Part shown: positions 42,206 through 56,579 of the stretch, piece by piece
Position numbering within the stretch: the first letter of the stretch is position 1
How the letters are laid out: each line of letters opens with the position of its first letter
Origin: Marsupella aquatica
Lineage: Eukaryota > Marchantiophyta
Assembly: GCA_973895155.1 (NCBI GenBank)
Contig: OZ316896.1
Span: forward strand, 10,354,001-10,418,000
Length of the DNA stretch: 64,000 nt
Reading direction: 5' to 3'
Program-made: the position numbers and the translations under genes
The notes under the pieces: model-generated
What the model was told of the DNA's origin: nothing
The model's database searches: none
The model's input: only the letters and a program-made list of their open reading frames with translations

Positions 42206-42643
42206 CTAATTGTGCCATTCGGTACAACAACAGAACTCTGAGATACGTATGAATGCGAACAGTGCTCCGGACTGGGTACACAGCCTACAGAAAGCAGCAG
42301 CGCATGGACCCCCCTCCTCAGGCGTCTTACATATCCAATATGATGGCCAAAAAATACAATCACCCACATGATGTCCGAAGTCGCCACTTCCGCCAATCAC
42401 ACCATGTCTGGCCAAGGGTGCCCCGATCGCTCCAAGCAACGAATCACCCGGCTCACAATGAAGAACTCCACGAACAGTTTCATCCGAGGGTCCAAGCTCC
42501 TTGCCAACACTTTTAAAAACGTCATCCAGATATTTCTCGACAAAGGCATCCAGCAACCTAGCTAAGTTGTGCCGGGGGGCACGATCTTCCATCCGCCGAT
42601 TAAACAAGGCCATCTCCTTGCCCATAGCGCACACGACCACCAA
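42206..42643 (-). CDS. Possible ORF, unknown
   Basis: 145 codons, containing MALFNRRMEDRAPRHNLARL and LDAFVEKYLDDVFKSVGKEL, which look protein-like (amphipathic helices). The C-terminus is Cys-rich and less convincing. No family recognised; may be part of a decayed gene. Confidence 0.3.
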   Translation of the reverse strand: MVVVCAMGKEMALFNRRMEDRAPRHNLARLLDAFVEKYLDDVFKSVGKELGPSDETVRGVLHCEPGDSLLGAIGAPLARHGVIGGSGDFGHHVGDCIFWPSYWICKTPEEGGPCAAAFCRLCTQSGALFAFIRISEFCCCTEWHN

Positions 42644-43009
42644 ATTGCACGCAAAAGTCGATACACACTGTACAGTAGCATAAGCTTCACAGTGAACAGA
42701 ATGAAATATGAAATGTCACGTTTCTGAACGAAGTGTCCCACTATTGTCTTACTTGACAACACGAAATAACCTCCAGACTATTCACGAAGCTGAATACAAG
42801 ATGCCACAATGAATGGAACACTCTCTCGGAACTCCCTTTTATTCCCATTCTATATACTCCTTTCCCGACCCAAAATAGAATAACTTGCTTCTATGTATGG
42901 GCAATCAACCGACCAAGTCGAAGGTGCATGGGCCTCCATTCACTTCGCCTCTCCTCTCCTGCAGCTAGCCGTTTGCTAAGTTTTACCAGAGGCCCCATGC
43001 CACCGGCCA

Positions 43010-43340
43010 GCTAGTACTCCTGCTAATTTTAACAGCAGCCACATCGGGCCCCGATGCCCCGTCAGCCTAGTACTGTTGCTAATGTTCGAAGCGGGCCGGG
43101 ACGCGGGTCCATGACCCGTGACTAGTACTCTTGCTAATTTTAGCACCAGCCAAGAATTCTCGATTAACACATAGCCCCAACTTATACATGGTAGATGTGG
43201 AGTTGGTCTGATGCGGTAACCGTGAGCGGACAGATTTGGAATCTGGGACCAACAAAGCTGCAACACCAACGAAGCTATTCTGGTGAGCGGACAGATTTGG
43301 AAACGGGGAACAACAAAGCTGCAACCCCAACGAATCTATT
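43010..43340 (+). repeat. Dispersed repeat with GTACTCTTGCTAATTTTA units
   Basis: Sequence around CTAGTACTCTTGCTAATTTT and GAGCGGACAGATTTGG recurs at 50,690-50,930, 61,110-61,340 and, inverted, 62,640-62,860. Within each copy the ACTCTTGCTAAT unit occurs two or three times. Confidence 0.8.
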
Positions 43341-43539
43341 CTCGAGACCCCTAACTACATCAGGATGGGTCCTCCTACTTCGAAGGGCAAACGGAAAAAT
43401 GCAAGATGAGCACGTACGTTCACACGATGGGCCGGGGACAGTAAGGATGATGTTCCAGAACCCCGTGCAGAATAGCCCAGAAGTAGGACTGCTGCGGCAC
43501 ATAGGTTGGCCGAAAAGCCTCGTTCGAGAGCCGCATCAA

Positions 43540-43775
43540 CGGGTGCATTACAAAGTTTCATTTGGAGTTTACAGATTTGGCCGGCCATATATTCCAATCA
43601 CAAGGCTGGTATTAGACTCAGGTATCGAAGGCCTGCTGATGCTCATCTCTAAATACAAAGCTCTGATGCCTAAAAGGAGGTAAAATTTCCAACACTTCAC
43701 CGGGCAGCAATATCATGATTTCAGCATGCAGTTGCAGTTGCCAACAATACAACGTGAGGATGATGAGCACATTGG
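43540..43775 (+). pseudogene. bHLH relic
   Basis: LVLDSGIEGLLMLISKYKAL matches SVLNSCIEGLQMLICRYNAL of the bHLH gene at 59,889-60,500. After a TAA the same frame gives HDFSMQLQLPTIQRED, matching RDFSMPLQLPEIQRED. The basic region and helix 1 are missing or too changed to see. It lies on the opposite strand to the two better copies. Confidence 0.65.
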
Positions 43776-46700
43776 ACGTCAAGGAGCGATCTCCTGCCTG
43801 CATTGAAAACCCCACACGATTTCAGGCCAACGAGGATATATGCATGGGAGATTTCAGGGACTGCGTATAAATTGTAAGTGAAATAAGCAGATGTTACCTA
43901 GATCGACTAATTAAGTTCACGTACCAGGGAGATGACTTGGTCTTCAAACTAAAAGAACTGCAAGGAATTTGGGAATGCTTGATGCGATGGGATGCGAAGT
44001 ACGTTCGAGGAAGCTAAAACAAATAGCCCTACCGAGATGTCAGTCCATCCGGAAAGAAGTTCAGTTAGCAGGATTTTAGTTCCCGAATTGAAACAATTCT
44101 GGAACTAATAACAACTTAGTAGAGAACTAAAATAAACACGTACTTATCAAAAACACATGACGCTAGTGGAGCCATAAGGCTGCAGTAGAAGCTGCTTTCA
44201 TTGCTAGAGGAACTCCAGGTGACAGGCCTCAGACCGGAAACACAATACACAGAGCCGTCCATTATATTGCTGCAAAACGATAATTGCATATAGCTCGGTG
44301 AGAACTGTGGCACATGGTGCCTGTCAGCAATATGAAGGAAAAGATGAATCCAGGGTTGGTTTACGCTATCGAGCTTCAGTACCTTCTTAACGTGATCTAC
44401 TTGTTCATCATGAATTTTCCATATCGACGTCAGTCCCTCTTTCATTTCTCGACCTACACGAACTTTCAAGTATGGACATTTTCTTACACGGACTTAATTT
44501 CAAGATGCGCGTTACAACGTTGCGGGAATGTAGCCCGGCATCCTGCGCTTCTTTCACAGCATCCTCAATAGTTATTTGCGTCAAGGTCTGCGAATCATAA
44601 GATTGATATATTAAGGAATGGAGAGAACAGCGTTTAGAGAACAGTTCTTAACATGAGCAACAAACGGCTGTGAGAAATTAGGTCCTTAAGATCGGAACGA
44701 AATTATACGACAACGTACCTTCCGCGCGTCTCTCTTGGTCTGATCGATTAATTTTCAAAAACTTACTGGGGTCATCGATCTCTGCCATAAGAACGTCAGG
44801 CTCGGCGGCCTTTTCCACAGCGTCAAACAATTCTTATCCTTCTTCATCCTTCGCGCCTTGATGGTGATTTGGAAGTGTCGCAACAAGTTTTAGTTCCAGT
44901 ATATATAGCTTCCTCCGCTGCTTACTGTAGCGAGCCTGATCCACAGAAAGGTTCCACAGTGATCTTTATTCTAGGATTCTATGGCCAGCGTCCACTAAAT
45001 CCACTTCTAAGTAAACTTGTTTTCTACTCTGGGCATTTTTCGGCTGATCTATCAAATAGTGCAAGTGTGCAGACAAGATGCAAACCTTCGCTCAAACGGG
45101 TTCGAAGCTAGTTCTTCCGCACGAACGGACCGGACCATAGAGGTACCGTCAGCAGATGTGATTCGATTGAAATTGACATTATTTTCCGTAAAACAAGCAG
45201 AAACTGCTCAAAGAGTACAATCACAAATTCATGAGAATTCAGAATGAAGGCGCAGAAATCGAACTACAACTACGATTCATAAAGTTTGTGTTGAATGTTT
45301 TCCTGAAACAACTGAATGCAAGGGGTAGAACGAAAGGCGAATACCAAATTTATTTAGAACGAATGTCAAAAAGTCAAGAACGAATTCATGTTGAGAAGTC
45401 AAGAACGAATGTCGCCAAGTCAAGATTGAACGAGCATACTCAAGATGCCAGACATTCTCGGCGCCCATGAAAAGGATCCATGAAATAAATTTCTAGACGA
45501 CAGGCAGGTCGACCGAGTTACTACAACCTCCTCTTCTATATATATGCATCGAAAATCAAAGAGAGCTAGGACCGAGCTTTTACCATCTATATATGGTCCC
45601 AGTATAGCCCGATGATGAAGATTGCCAGTGTAGGTGTTCCTTGGAGGCTCCATTTTCATCACTATCATGGCGTATCTATTGCTGAGATAACAGGACTATT
45701 GGCCGTGAAGCTGAAGATCGAATCGCCTTCTATTGTAATTCGAGTTGCAGATCGACAGCCACACAACGACGAATGATGGAGAGAAATAAACAAACCATGA
45801 ATCAGACAATCGCTGACTTCCGAAGTACTTGAGAACACCATGGCGAATAGAATCCTTTGTACTTAAGCTCGTCAAGAACAGTCGATCATCCTAAATGTCG
45901 ACTGCGCAGAACACAGGAGCTAGCTAGAAGCAGATCGACGTCCAATGATCGGGAAACATGAGCACAGATCGACTGAAAAAACGAGAGCTGCGACTGCCCG
46001 CGCTCGAACACAAGAGAGATACCAATTCACAATCTATACCATCAATAGCAGAAATGAAGACTCTGAGAAAGGGGCACTTCATTTAACAACACAACAAAGC
46101 GACAGCAGTCCAGACGTGATGCAATGCAAACGAGGTGGCGCGGCTGCCGATACACAAAGGGCTGGCCGCGTACGTCCCGCGCGCTTGTCACATTCCAAAG
46201 CCCGTTAGGCGCAGGCTCGTAGATTGAATAGATTCTTCGCTGTCTTCGCTGTTCTTGCTGATCAGACTTGAATGTGACCACGCATATCTGTAAGTAATGC
46301 ATGTCCTGTCTGACATGTAAACATCGACCCTGATTAGTCCCAACAAGAGGTACTGTCGCTGGTCCAAAGGTAGGGAATCAACCGGAGGATGAGAAGGGGA
46401 CAGGAAAACAAGCCATGCAAATTGGTTGGAGACCGAAGCACACGAGGCAGTGCCTAGTTCACTCTTGAATTTCCTGATCTGATCACCGACCTAGTCACCA
46501 GGCACCCGTCACGCCTGCATGAGAGAGTTGTAATCAGCCGGGTAATCAGAATGTCGTTATTCCCGCTGCAAGCTTCCAGGCTTAGGCGGTGTCCCTGTCG
46601 TTCGATACTGATTCTCAAGGTACGCGTCCCAGTCGTTGTATACTGATTAAGACCATGGCTGGTAGACAGAACATTCGACATTCAAAGAAATCTGACTAGC

Positions 46701-48160
46701 TAGCTAATAATCACCAAGCGTCTGAAAGAGTTGTAATCAGCGAAATTGCATCTCAAATTTGCGAAAATAATTATCGAGCTGAATGAATTTGGCTGTTCAA
46801 TCCGGTAAAATGGATCATTCCCGTCCCTTAATGATGAGTAATTGGCTCGAGTTGAATCGACACCAGCAATATACGACCCACTTAGGTCACCCATGTCATG
46901 ACTTTTAACTTTGGGTTTCCGGCCTCTTTGTTTTCTAGTAAAAGGTGCCATTGCACGAAATGGAACCATGCTCTTGTAGCTGGGACCGGCACTCCCAGAA
47001 ATTAGTCCATGGAACCCGGTGTCATGGTGCACCCAATCACTGAGGGTCTGGTTACATCGCATTAGCCCCCTGTGGCCCTGTCGCTTCTGCACCCATGCGC
47101 ATCTGATCAAAGGCACTTAATGAACTCAAATGCAAGCCCATTGGCCCAGCACGAGCTGGCTTTAGGCCAACACAGTTTTTGATTTATTTGCTCAAGTCAA
47201 GGGCTTGAATTCAAATGGCAGGAAGGTATGTGCAAGCCCCAGGACTCAACCTCACAACCTTGGCCGTATGAACATTCAGGGCAATAAGTCCCCAGAAGTG
47301 GGTTTATTAACAATGGCAGCCAGACTAGAGGGAACTCTAGGGTATAGAATTTTTGTTTTTCAGGACGCAAAGACTACAAACTTACTGAGATGAGAATAAA
47401 ATAGTTAGAGGTACACTACAGACCATCACTTGTAAGCAAATTTGTCAGGCGAAAATAACAACCAAAGGAGATGAGAACTTGTCACCCAAAGATAGGAGTG
47501 AGAGTGAGTGGTTAATTATATAACCAGTGTAGCCTGAGAACCCAGATTAAGTGATTGAGCTACACTCAGGTTTAACAAAGTACACTAGAGGTCCAACCTT
47601 CAAACCTATGAGAAATCTCAGGTTTTGCAAACTACACTGTTCCTCGTAATTGATGATATGTAACAATTAGCATTACTAACATCTCGACTGTGGAACCCCT
47701 AAATTTTCTATATCCAACTGCCTCACCCAACAACAACCTGGTTCATAACATCCATTTTGGGGACTCCTCGTTTTGCTAGCAAACTCACTAGCCGTTTTGA
47801 GTCATAAAAAAACACAAAATATATACAAGGCAACGGAAAGCAAAAGAAATTTTAAAACATCTAGTGTCTCGCTAACAAAATTCATGTTTGCTAGCACTAT
47901 ACAATGCCTCACGATCAGAAATTAACTTATCACACTGCCAAAAAGACTGGAGCGTCAAACCGGGAGACATGGTTCCAAAGGCGAAAAAACACAATAAAGG
48001 GGGGAAGCAAAAGACCCAAGAAGACCAAAAATGCCCAAGAAGTCAAGGACTAACCTAGCAAATAAAATCAAAAGACAAAGGAGGGAGAAACAAACAAACA
48101 AACAACTCTACTGGGCAACAAACAAACAAACAACTCTACTGGGCTGTAAACTGAAAAGCG
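43776..48160. other. Non-coding stretch with repeat fragments
   Basis: No supported gene. About 44,930-45,110 is an inverted match to 51,690-51,870 (both contain a block around GGACGCTGGC / GCCAGCGTCC), and 45,350-45,430 carries several AAGTCAAGAACGAAT units. The 138-codon ORF at 46,700-47,116 has no recognisable domain. AAACAAACAAAC runs lie near 48,090-48,130. Confidence 0.5.
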
Positions 48161-51100
48161 TGGGAGAACTAGATAAAAAATATTCCTAGGCACACCAGGG
48201 AATATCTCAATACATCTGAAAAACTCTGTAAGTTTTACACACTATTGTTTTTCCAGTTATTTGTTAAGTGTGGTGGGAAAATGTTAAATCGCCCTCAGAT
48301 CCATTAGCACGGGACGCTTGGGATGAGATACGAGTAGTCGCAAAGTGAACTTGCGAGCCCTGGCATTTGCTCCAGTTGACCGTTCACTCATTGGGTCTGT
48401 GGTACTTGGGCCACAGTTCCTCCAATATCTTCGGTTTCTTCCTTTGACCTTCCCTTCCTTTCTTCACGACAATCTACTGTGGTTATAAAGATTATATAGG
48501 GATACAGGAGTAAGAATTGTAATTTGCCTACGCCCACGATCTGTAGTGTGCAGGTTTCCCTGGCTCCTGGAATGGTACTCCTTGTTGTGAATTTGCCAAT
48601 CTTCCTTTTTCGGAAGCGCAGAGCTCATTTACTCAGTTGACTACCTTGTCGTTGCTATCCCTCGATCCGTCGAAGAACCGACAGCTATAATACGATGTCC
48701 AAGGTGCTGAATATTACGAGCACTGATCTACCGAGCCCGATCAACCCTCCAGTGCCACTGCATGTTGATTCATCATCATCCAGCGATTTTCTGGATTTCA
48801 ACCATGAACACAAGGAGACTGAATCTGCATTATATCACATTCTTTCTAGATACTAACCATGTCTGGAACCCTTCATTGAAGAACTTCACGGCCATCTGAT
48901 TCCCTGTACAGATCATTTACTTCTGCCAAGAACGTACCGGTTCAATACCTTGCCTTGACCAGTACATATCTTTAATAAGAAATTAGTAAACTGTGCAATA
49001 TATTGCAGTTCTCTGTGTTTTATCCGACCCAAAATGTAGTGAACGATTAAGAAGGTTATTTGCAGATGATTTCCATCTCTGTCATAAAAGCTAGCTTTCT
49101 AGGTACACAAGGAGGTTCCCTTCCGCCCTAAGTTACAGGGGCACACACGAGTTTTGCCCACCATGTACGAGGCACTAGTCTACATATTAGTCACAATGGG
49201 TGAGTTGTCGATCTATGCTGGACCTCAGAGCTCCACATACTCGAGCTTTGTTCCATGGCGGGTTCATCTCCCGAGCCAGTGTCGATGTCGAGATGACTTC
49301 TGATCACATGGTAAATTCCAAGAGTACCCGAAAGGATCACACTGTATTACTTGGAGAAAACTAAGGAAAGGTAGAAGGGTTTGCTAGGCGCCCAACACAT
49401 TTTGATCTGGATGCAGTTGACAACCAGCTGCACTGGAGTGATTCGTCCCCAATCCAGTGTAATCCCGCCCTAAAGAAGTTCTATGTCCTCTAACCCGCCA
49501 AACAATTCCATGGTCTCATCTTCAGTATCGGTAGCCTCTGCCCTTTGATGTTGCTGCTGCTCTTGCTGACGATGTGTTGCGTTGGCGTCCACAACATCCT
49601 CACGTTGTATTTCTGGCAATTGCAACGGCATGCTGAAGTCACGATACTCCAGCTCAGTCAAACCGGGGGAGAAGCACCTTCCTTTCGGCACCAGAGCGTT
49701 GTATCTACAGATTAGCATCTGCAGGCCTTCGATACATGAGTTTAGAACCGAGACTTTGTCAGCCTTGCGATTAAAAGGGGTGGGAAAACCCGTTAACTCG
49801 AAATGGACAGCGTTCAAGCCCTCCTTGATTCGCTTTCGACGAATCTGTTCTGCAATTCTATGGGCTTCAGCAGTCCGACTTCTTTTGCCGGTGCTGGGTT
49901 GTTCTTAACTGGGTTCTGGAAGCCCATCCTTGCTCTCCCCATCGTGTGACCCCGCAGCATCGGGGACCTGCTCGTGTTGCATCGTTTTGCCCTTCAAAGC
50001 CAGACGACGTGACATACTCCCGTCGTCGCTGGTCTGCATCCAGAACGGCTTCGTTAGTGTTCGAGCTCCAAGATGCTCCAACTGACAGTGCGCAAATTGT
50101 GCTAGACGAAAACAATTGATTCAGTATTGCATGCGCAATGTGTATTCAATTTTCGCCAAAGGAAAGGAAACATGAAGGCCACGAACAGTCGAGTCCCGCA
50201 GAGAAGGAGAACGAGGGCGCAGATACAAACATCCCAGGCGCGTTACCCTCGCAGTGAGTGGCAAGTTAAATAGTGAAATAGACCGCACGCGAGACTTGGA
50301 ACTCCCGTTCTACTTCGATCGCTTCTCCTCTCCTGCAGCTAGCGGTCTGGTCGGGCTGGCTCCCCTCCCGTCAGAATTTTCTTCTGTCCTCTTGGATCGG
50401 CAGAGAGATCAGATCTTCGCTCTGCGCTACTGAAAACTTATGAAGCACCGAGAGTTCCTTGTTGTTGATGTTGTATCTAGTGTAGGAGCTCAAGGGTGTC
50501 GTTGGTACTTATATCTGCATGGTAAAAGAATGGTACTCCAGTTCGGTGAAGTCTCGGAAGCACCAGCTTTCATGCATCAGACTGATATTTGAACAATCAG
50601 CAACGCAGTCCCCTTATGTAGTGCAAATTTGTGCTTTTCGCGCTCCCGAGCTATTGTTGAACGAACGGGTGCCAGTAGGCCACGCGTATAATTGCTAATT
50701 TTGACCAGTGGCCCCGTCAGCCTAGTTCTCTTGCTAATGTTGAAAGGGGGTCCATGCCCCCTGACTCTAGTACTCTTGCTAATTTTAACACCAAGAACCC
50801 TCGATTAATGTATAGCCCGAACTTATACATGGTATATATGGAGTGGTCTGATGAGGCAACGGTGAGCGGACAGATTTGGAAACTGGGACCAACAAAGCTG
50901 CAACACCAACGAATCTATTCTTGAGACCCCTGACTACGGCAGGATGGGTCCTGAGCTCCTACTTGACTCAACGAACCAGCTCAAGATCTAAGAATTGCAA
51001 CGCTAGTTGCGTAAGCTAGAAGCTAGCTAACTTTGTGCGAACCGCATTGGAACGCTAATTGTGTCAGCAAGAAGCTAACTTTGTGCAACGTAGTCGCAGA

Positions 51101-51537
51101 TTTGTTGAGCAACTTGTGTCGCTGCGCAGATTCAGCATCTCTTGTGGAGGTAATTAGTCACTATTATCTTCATTCTAATTAGACATCTGAAGACTGCAAT
51201 GATATATCTGTATGTTTCTGGCGCTACGTGCTTCTCGGGACGCACAATTGACTCTACACATCTGATTTAGGAAATATGCGTAGTTGCCAGGTACTCTCTG
51301 TAGGTGACCCCCGCTCTTTACTCTACCTTAAGCTCGTTCTTGTCTTTGTGACATATATATATTCGTTCTAGAGTTCTCGACATTCGTTCTCAGCTTGTCG
51401 ACATTCTTTGCACGCCTTGCATTCAGTTGCACTAATCCTGACAGAGGTCTTGTTCCCAAGACATAACTCGGAGTTGCTCGAGTGTATCCCATTTTGTGTA
51501 AACAAACGTGAGTATCGCGTCCAGGAAAACAACAGGA
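48161..51537. repeat. Segmental duplication, copy 1
   Basis: 3,377 bp, direct duplicate of 58,527-61,898. It begins TGGGAGAACTAGATAAA and ends before AACTTC. Nearly identical around the bHLH gene (49,470-50,700). It has about 290 bp (48,741-49,036) not present in copy 2 and lacks about 330 bp near 48,290 that copy 2 has. Confidence 0.88.
49470..50081 (-). pseudogene. bHLH transcription factor copy 1, with nonsense change
   Basis: Same protein as the gene at 59,889-60,500, but TAA at 49,905-49,907 replaces CAA (Gln) just before the basic region. Reading on gives HRIAEQIRRKRIKEGLNAV, with Lys to Ile in the basic region and Cys to Gly beside it, then an intact second helix and C-terminus (LFGGLEDIELL). 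An ATG-less 115-codon ORF (49,470-49,817) is the visible remnant. Likely non-functional. Confidence 0.8.
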
Positions 51538-53718
51538 ACTTCTGTAAACGTAGATTTAGTTTCTACTGTAGCCGCCCCTGCTGATCGAAGTCTCATTGAT
51601 TTGTAATTGTATTGTTCGAGCAGTTTGTGGCTTGTTTTGCGGAAATATTGTCGTTTGTTTCAATCAAATTGGCCAGATCTGCTGAGCTTCGAACCAGTTT
51701 GAGCGAAGGTTTGCATCTTGTCTGCACGTCGCACGTTGGTACTATTCGATAGAACAGCTGATGAATGCGCAGCGTTGTAAAAAGTTTAGTAAATGGCTAG
51801 ATTTAATGGACGCTGGCCTTAGAATCCTAGAATGAAGATCATTGTGGGACTTTGGGGGAACTTTTGTGTGGATCAGAAGTAGCGGAGGAAGCTATGCTGA
51901 AACTCGAAAATTCTTGTGACCTTCCCAATCTGAAGAAGAGAAGGATGAAGAAGGATATGATTAGCTACAGAGCTGTGCAATCACACAGTTATACTAATAG
52001 GAGTAATTCTAAATCACTCTGTGAAATGGAAATAGGTGGGCAATTAATCCTTAAAATGATTGCGGAGCAAACGGTGAGTGGAGTACGTGTCTCTTTACCT
52101 TTTATTACTGGATGAATATATGGAGTGCCGGGGAAAAACATGGAGCTCTAGAGCAAACAATTCACGAAGTATGCTCTAGCTAGAAACACTAGAAACATAG
52201 CCAGGGGTGGAACAACACACCACCTCGACGTCGCGTTCCTTAGGGTGTATGCCTTGCACTTCCGCGAAAGTCTCTCATCAGGGGGACATTCGACCAAGGC
52301 GAAGTGGCTCTTTGGTTTCTTCCAAACTTGAAACCGCGATTTCCCGAGTCTTACTGCATCCTTCTCTGTTAAAACTGGATTCTCCTCCATTAGAAGGTTG
52401 ATGAGTTCTGGCTTACCCAAGCCCTTTCCATGGCGCACATGTGGAAATTTAGCCCCATTACTTAAAATTTGTGCTGGAGATCAGCAATATCTACTGGTGG
52501 TACTTTCACATTTAATAAAGATTCTGGAATAATTTATTATTCTCATGCAACTTAAGGGCGTCCCAATCGTAATATCAATTGAGTAGATCCATACCTCGTA
52601 ACTTCTTGCATCATTGAAGAGCCTCGCCGCTTTTTCCATGGCAGCTATGATTAATTCCTTGTCAGGCCTAGTTTCGAGAAAGAAGGGACTGAATGTGAAT
52701 GTACTGTAGGAATGGAGTATAAACCAAGTGGGCATCCAGCTTCAATTGCGAAGCTCCAGTTTGCAAACTCTTCCATGTACTCTAAGTCTATAGTGAGCTT
52801 GCATCGTGCAGAACTGAATCACGGTAGAATTTGAGGTCAGATGCTCGAAGAAGATTTATCAGGTCGATCAGATCTGCACCCGCAACTTTAGATATCTCCG
52901 GAACACTGTTGAGACTCCCGTCCTTTTTACAGGTGGAAAATACCCGGGTGACATTTCAACCATCACTATTATGACATATACAACCGATAGCAAAGTCTAG
53001 TTTAAACATTCCAATACTGCTTCAGAGACTACCTCAGCACGATGGATTGCAACCAAGTGGTGGGATCTCATAAATGTTGTCACCAGATTCTTGAGATATC
53101 AGGAACTAATCTAAAAGCGTCCAAGTCTGTCAACAAAATGTCCCGTCTGGGGTCGATCTACATAGCTATATATTTCTAGGACCGCTTTTTTTTCCCTTAG
53201 TTCTTTATGGCACTGAATTTAACTAGTACTTGGCCCACCTCATATACCCACCAACTCTGCCCCGCAGCTGGGTCCCGAGACTCAACCAGTTTCTGGACTT
53301 GATCAACTGTCAATCCTTGGCTCAATTGGAAGGGGGCCCATAGGGGAGGCATGCCACTGTTTTGCCACGTACTTTTATCAAGGCTATCAAGTGGCCAAAC
53401 ACTCGAAAAAATGAATGAAAGGGCTAAATAAATATCAGAGTAAACGGGGTGAGAAGAGTGAGGACCGATCATGACCACTCAGGAGCCATAAAGAGTGTCA
53501 CCCAAAATATGGACGGATGGCCTCTCAATTGGGGTGGTATAGAAACTTGTCTAAAATTAATCAAGCGGGGCTAAAACTATCTGAGTGAGAGTGCGTGAGA
53601 AGATAGAAGATCAACCCTACAGTCAAAACACATCAGTATCTGAGAACAAAGTCAGGGGCCCACTGAAAGCAAACTAGGATCGTCATTCTCAATGCAAAGC
53701 ATTATGCGCGGCTGCCTT

Positions 53719-54118
53719 CTTGTGAAGGCAAGGTACTTTGCCCAAAATGCCTGATTCAAGGGCCTAAGTTACATCCAACCCCGTCCATTGCACATTTCAC
53801 AACTGATCCTTAATAGATCTCATCAACAGAGCGTGATTTCAAGTCACTTCGAATCCAGCTTCAAGTGAAGACAAGCACAAGTTAGACTCAATCAGCCCAT
53901 ATATGCTTTTCTTATTTCTTGTGAAGGCAAGGTACTTTGCCCAAAACGCCTGATTCAAGGGTCTAAGTTACATCCAACCCCGTCCATTGCACATTTCACA
54001 ACTGATCCTTGTATAGATCTCATCAACAGAGCGTAATTTCAAGTCACTTCGAATCCAGCTTCAAGTGAAGACAAGGACAAGTTGGACTCAATCAGGCCAT
54101 ATATGCTTTTCTCATTTC
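53719..54118. repeat. 200-bp tandem duplication
   Basis: CTTGTGAAGGCAAGGTACTT begins at 53,719 and again at 53,918. The two units are about 96 percent alike by eye, ending in CATATATGCTTTTCT. Confidence 0.92.
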
Positions 54119-55743
54119 TTTCTCAAACAGTTTGCCGAAGTCCATATTAACCATTTTGAATTTAAATTTTAGTCTAGCTTTGCCCCTTGTTTCCTGGATA
54201 TAAACGTACCAACACCATGAGGGAACCTAATCTGTAGAGACTGGCGTGGACCCCCCTTGATTTGACGACTTCTTCAAGGCCATTTGCTTCCTTGTGCAAA
54301 TAATATACTTTTGCAAACCACTGGTTCAATTCCTTGCCTTGGGAATCTTCAATAAGAAATTTAAATACTGTCCAATCCCAGTTCTGTGTGTTTTATCCTA
54401 CCTTGAATGTAGCTAATGATTAAGGGGGGTTATTTCTATTTGATTTCCATATCTGTCATAAATGCTTTGTACCAAAAGAGGTTCCCTCCCTCCTCAAGTT
54501 GCCAGGACAAGTAAGTTTTGCCCAAAATGCGTCACTCATAAACATATTTGATTCACAATATTGCAAAGAAACTACAAAAACTTGCCCATGCTATATAGTC
54601 AATCCAAGTGACAAGAAAGACATACTCCACATTCCACAAAAGGCACAAAGCACCAGACCCCACATTGCGGGGAAGTCACAAAACCAAACAATCTAAAACA
54701 TGAAAGACCAAGGCCAGAAAAGCACAATAGTCGGGGTCAAGTTTATGGTGTCAAGTATAAGTCCTAAATCCAACGGAGCACTATTAAAACCAAAAGGCCA
54801 ACCTCAGACAAACCAAGTTCAATTTAAGTCATATAATGCCAACCATTAACTCTATACTCCCAGTGGGCAGCCAAAAGAAAATTAAAATAGCTAGCCACCC
54901 CCCGACCCTAAGCTCATTGTCAATTGGTCGCAAGCAGAGATTCAAGAGCACCCGTCCTTCACTCTGTCACTGAGCACCCCAAATCAGCACTTTGGTCTAC
55001 AGAATCTATTGCACCAATATCAATACTTCTGTCTACTCAAGAGCTAAATGTCCCAAGCAAAACCAGAAAAAAAGCACTTTCAGCCAATCAAGAGTCAATC
55101 CTATAATGTGCAAGTTCAAACAGCATGGCTGAATGGCAGCAACAAAACAATGACTTGTTGGTGTCCCGTCTAAGGGCAAGGAAAACAAGTGCACTGTGCA
55201 GTACGTACTAGTAAAGCACTTAGAGGAAAGATATGGCAAAACAGAGGAGAAGCGAAAAGGGCGGTGGCATCAACATACCTTTCATCCATGCGGGAACTGT
55301 CATTCCACGGCCTCGGCAAGCCCCTGGGCCATGCTGCTGCTGAGGAGGAATGCCGGCATTCACAAGGCCCCACCGCTTCCCTCCAAAGAAGAACAAGCAT
55401 TCCTGAAGTTTAAACTGAAGCTTTAGACTACTGATTTTCTTTTGCCTTGGACCGCCAAAATTTCCACTGGGATGTCAATATCCACCAGATCTCGGCCACG
55501 GTTGTTTAGCGAAAGCGTAAAGTGAGATATCTGGTTTTCCTCTAATAGATAACCCTGACAATTTGCAGTATCTGTAAGTCAGTAAACATCCAAGAACCTC
55601 CGCACAAAATGCAAAGGGAGTTCTGAACTTAATTAGGGTTGAAAGAAACTAACTCTTTCGAGCAAGACATAGATGTCGGCATAAATGAAACATTACGCTG
55701 CTAGGATTGCAGTGTGTGAATTTCACTTGAACCTGCAGGATCT

Positions 55744-55763
55744 CCCCCCCCCCCCCCCCCCCC
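55744..55763. repeat. Poly-C tract
   Basis: Twenty consecutive C. The length may be uncertain in the assembly. Confidence 0.95.
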
Positions 55764-56579
55764 TTGTACACAAATGGTTACTTTGCACTGTCAACTTTGG
55801 CAGCTAAATCAGAAAGGGCCAGTTGCGTTGCAATAGCAGGACTCACCAGCCATGGAATTATAGAACCATGCTAGGTAGATGAATGGTTGATGCAGCTGGA
55901 GCACATCCTCAAAGGTGTCCAGCTCCCGTAGGGAGAGGTAGATTGCAAAAGCTCATGGTGATTTTCATAAGTAAGCTGCACTGGACATTATCAGCCTAGC
56001 TAGGATTTGACTAAAACCCAAGACAGACCCATCATTTGATGGACTGAAAAGCCAAATTAAAAAGTGAGATACAATGATTTAGTGAGTTGTCAATGACCAT
56101 TTGTTGGTAACATGTATTAAACAGAAACTTGCCTGACTAGCATATTATTTGTGTTTTGACTTGGACAAACACACCTAATGAAGTTTATTATTTCTTTGTG
56201 GGCCTTCAAAAAAGGTGGTAGATTTAGTTTGTGGTTACAGTGCAACCAAGTTCTGGTTCCAATTTCTGAATTTGGGTTTTGATCCCTTCCAAAAGTTATA
56301 AGACTATTCTTATTAAGCTTAAGTCTGTATTTGGGATGTATTTCCTCACCAAGCCCTTGTTGTGGTGACCTATTTCTTTGCAATTGTGGTCAAGGATCTA
56401 TGACCAAAAAACCAATTAATGGGGGCAAATGAGAGGAAGCACACCCAGAGAAAAAAGGAGGACCCTCCCTTCCAGACTGCCGGAGAGAGGGGCTAGTCAA
56501 AGATGGCAGGAGAGAGCCAAACAAAACCAGATGGTAGAGAGTACCTATGGCAGACCACCCTTTTAATGACCTGTTTTTG

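Larger units (their letters stand above)
39691..43530. other. Mostly non-coding stretch
   Basis: Short ORFs only. Apart from a MITE at 40,995-41,305 and a possible ORF at 42,206-42,643, I see AT-rich unique DNA, then GC-richer DNA after 40.7 kb, and a copy of the dispersed repeat near 43,010-43,340. Confidence 0.5.

Noticed and set aside
46700-47116. 138-codon minus-strand ORF as a gene
   Set aside because: No domain, no paralogue and no splice support; composition is not convincing.
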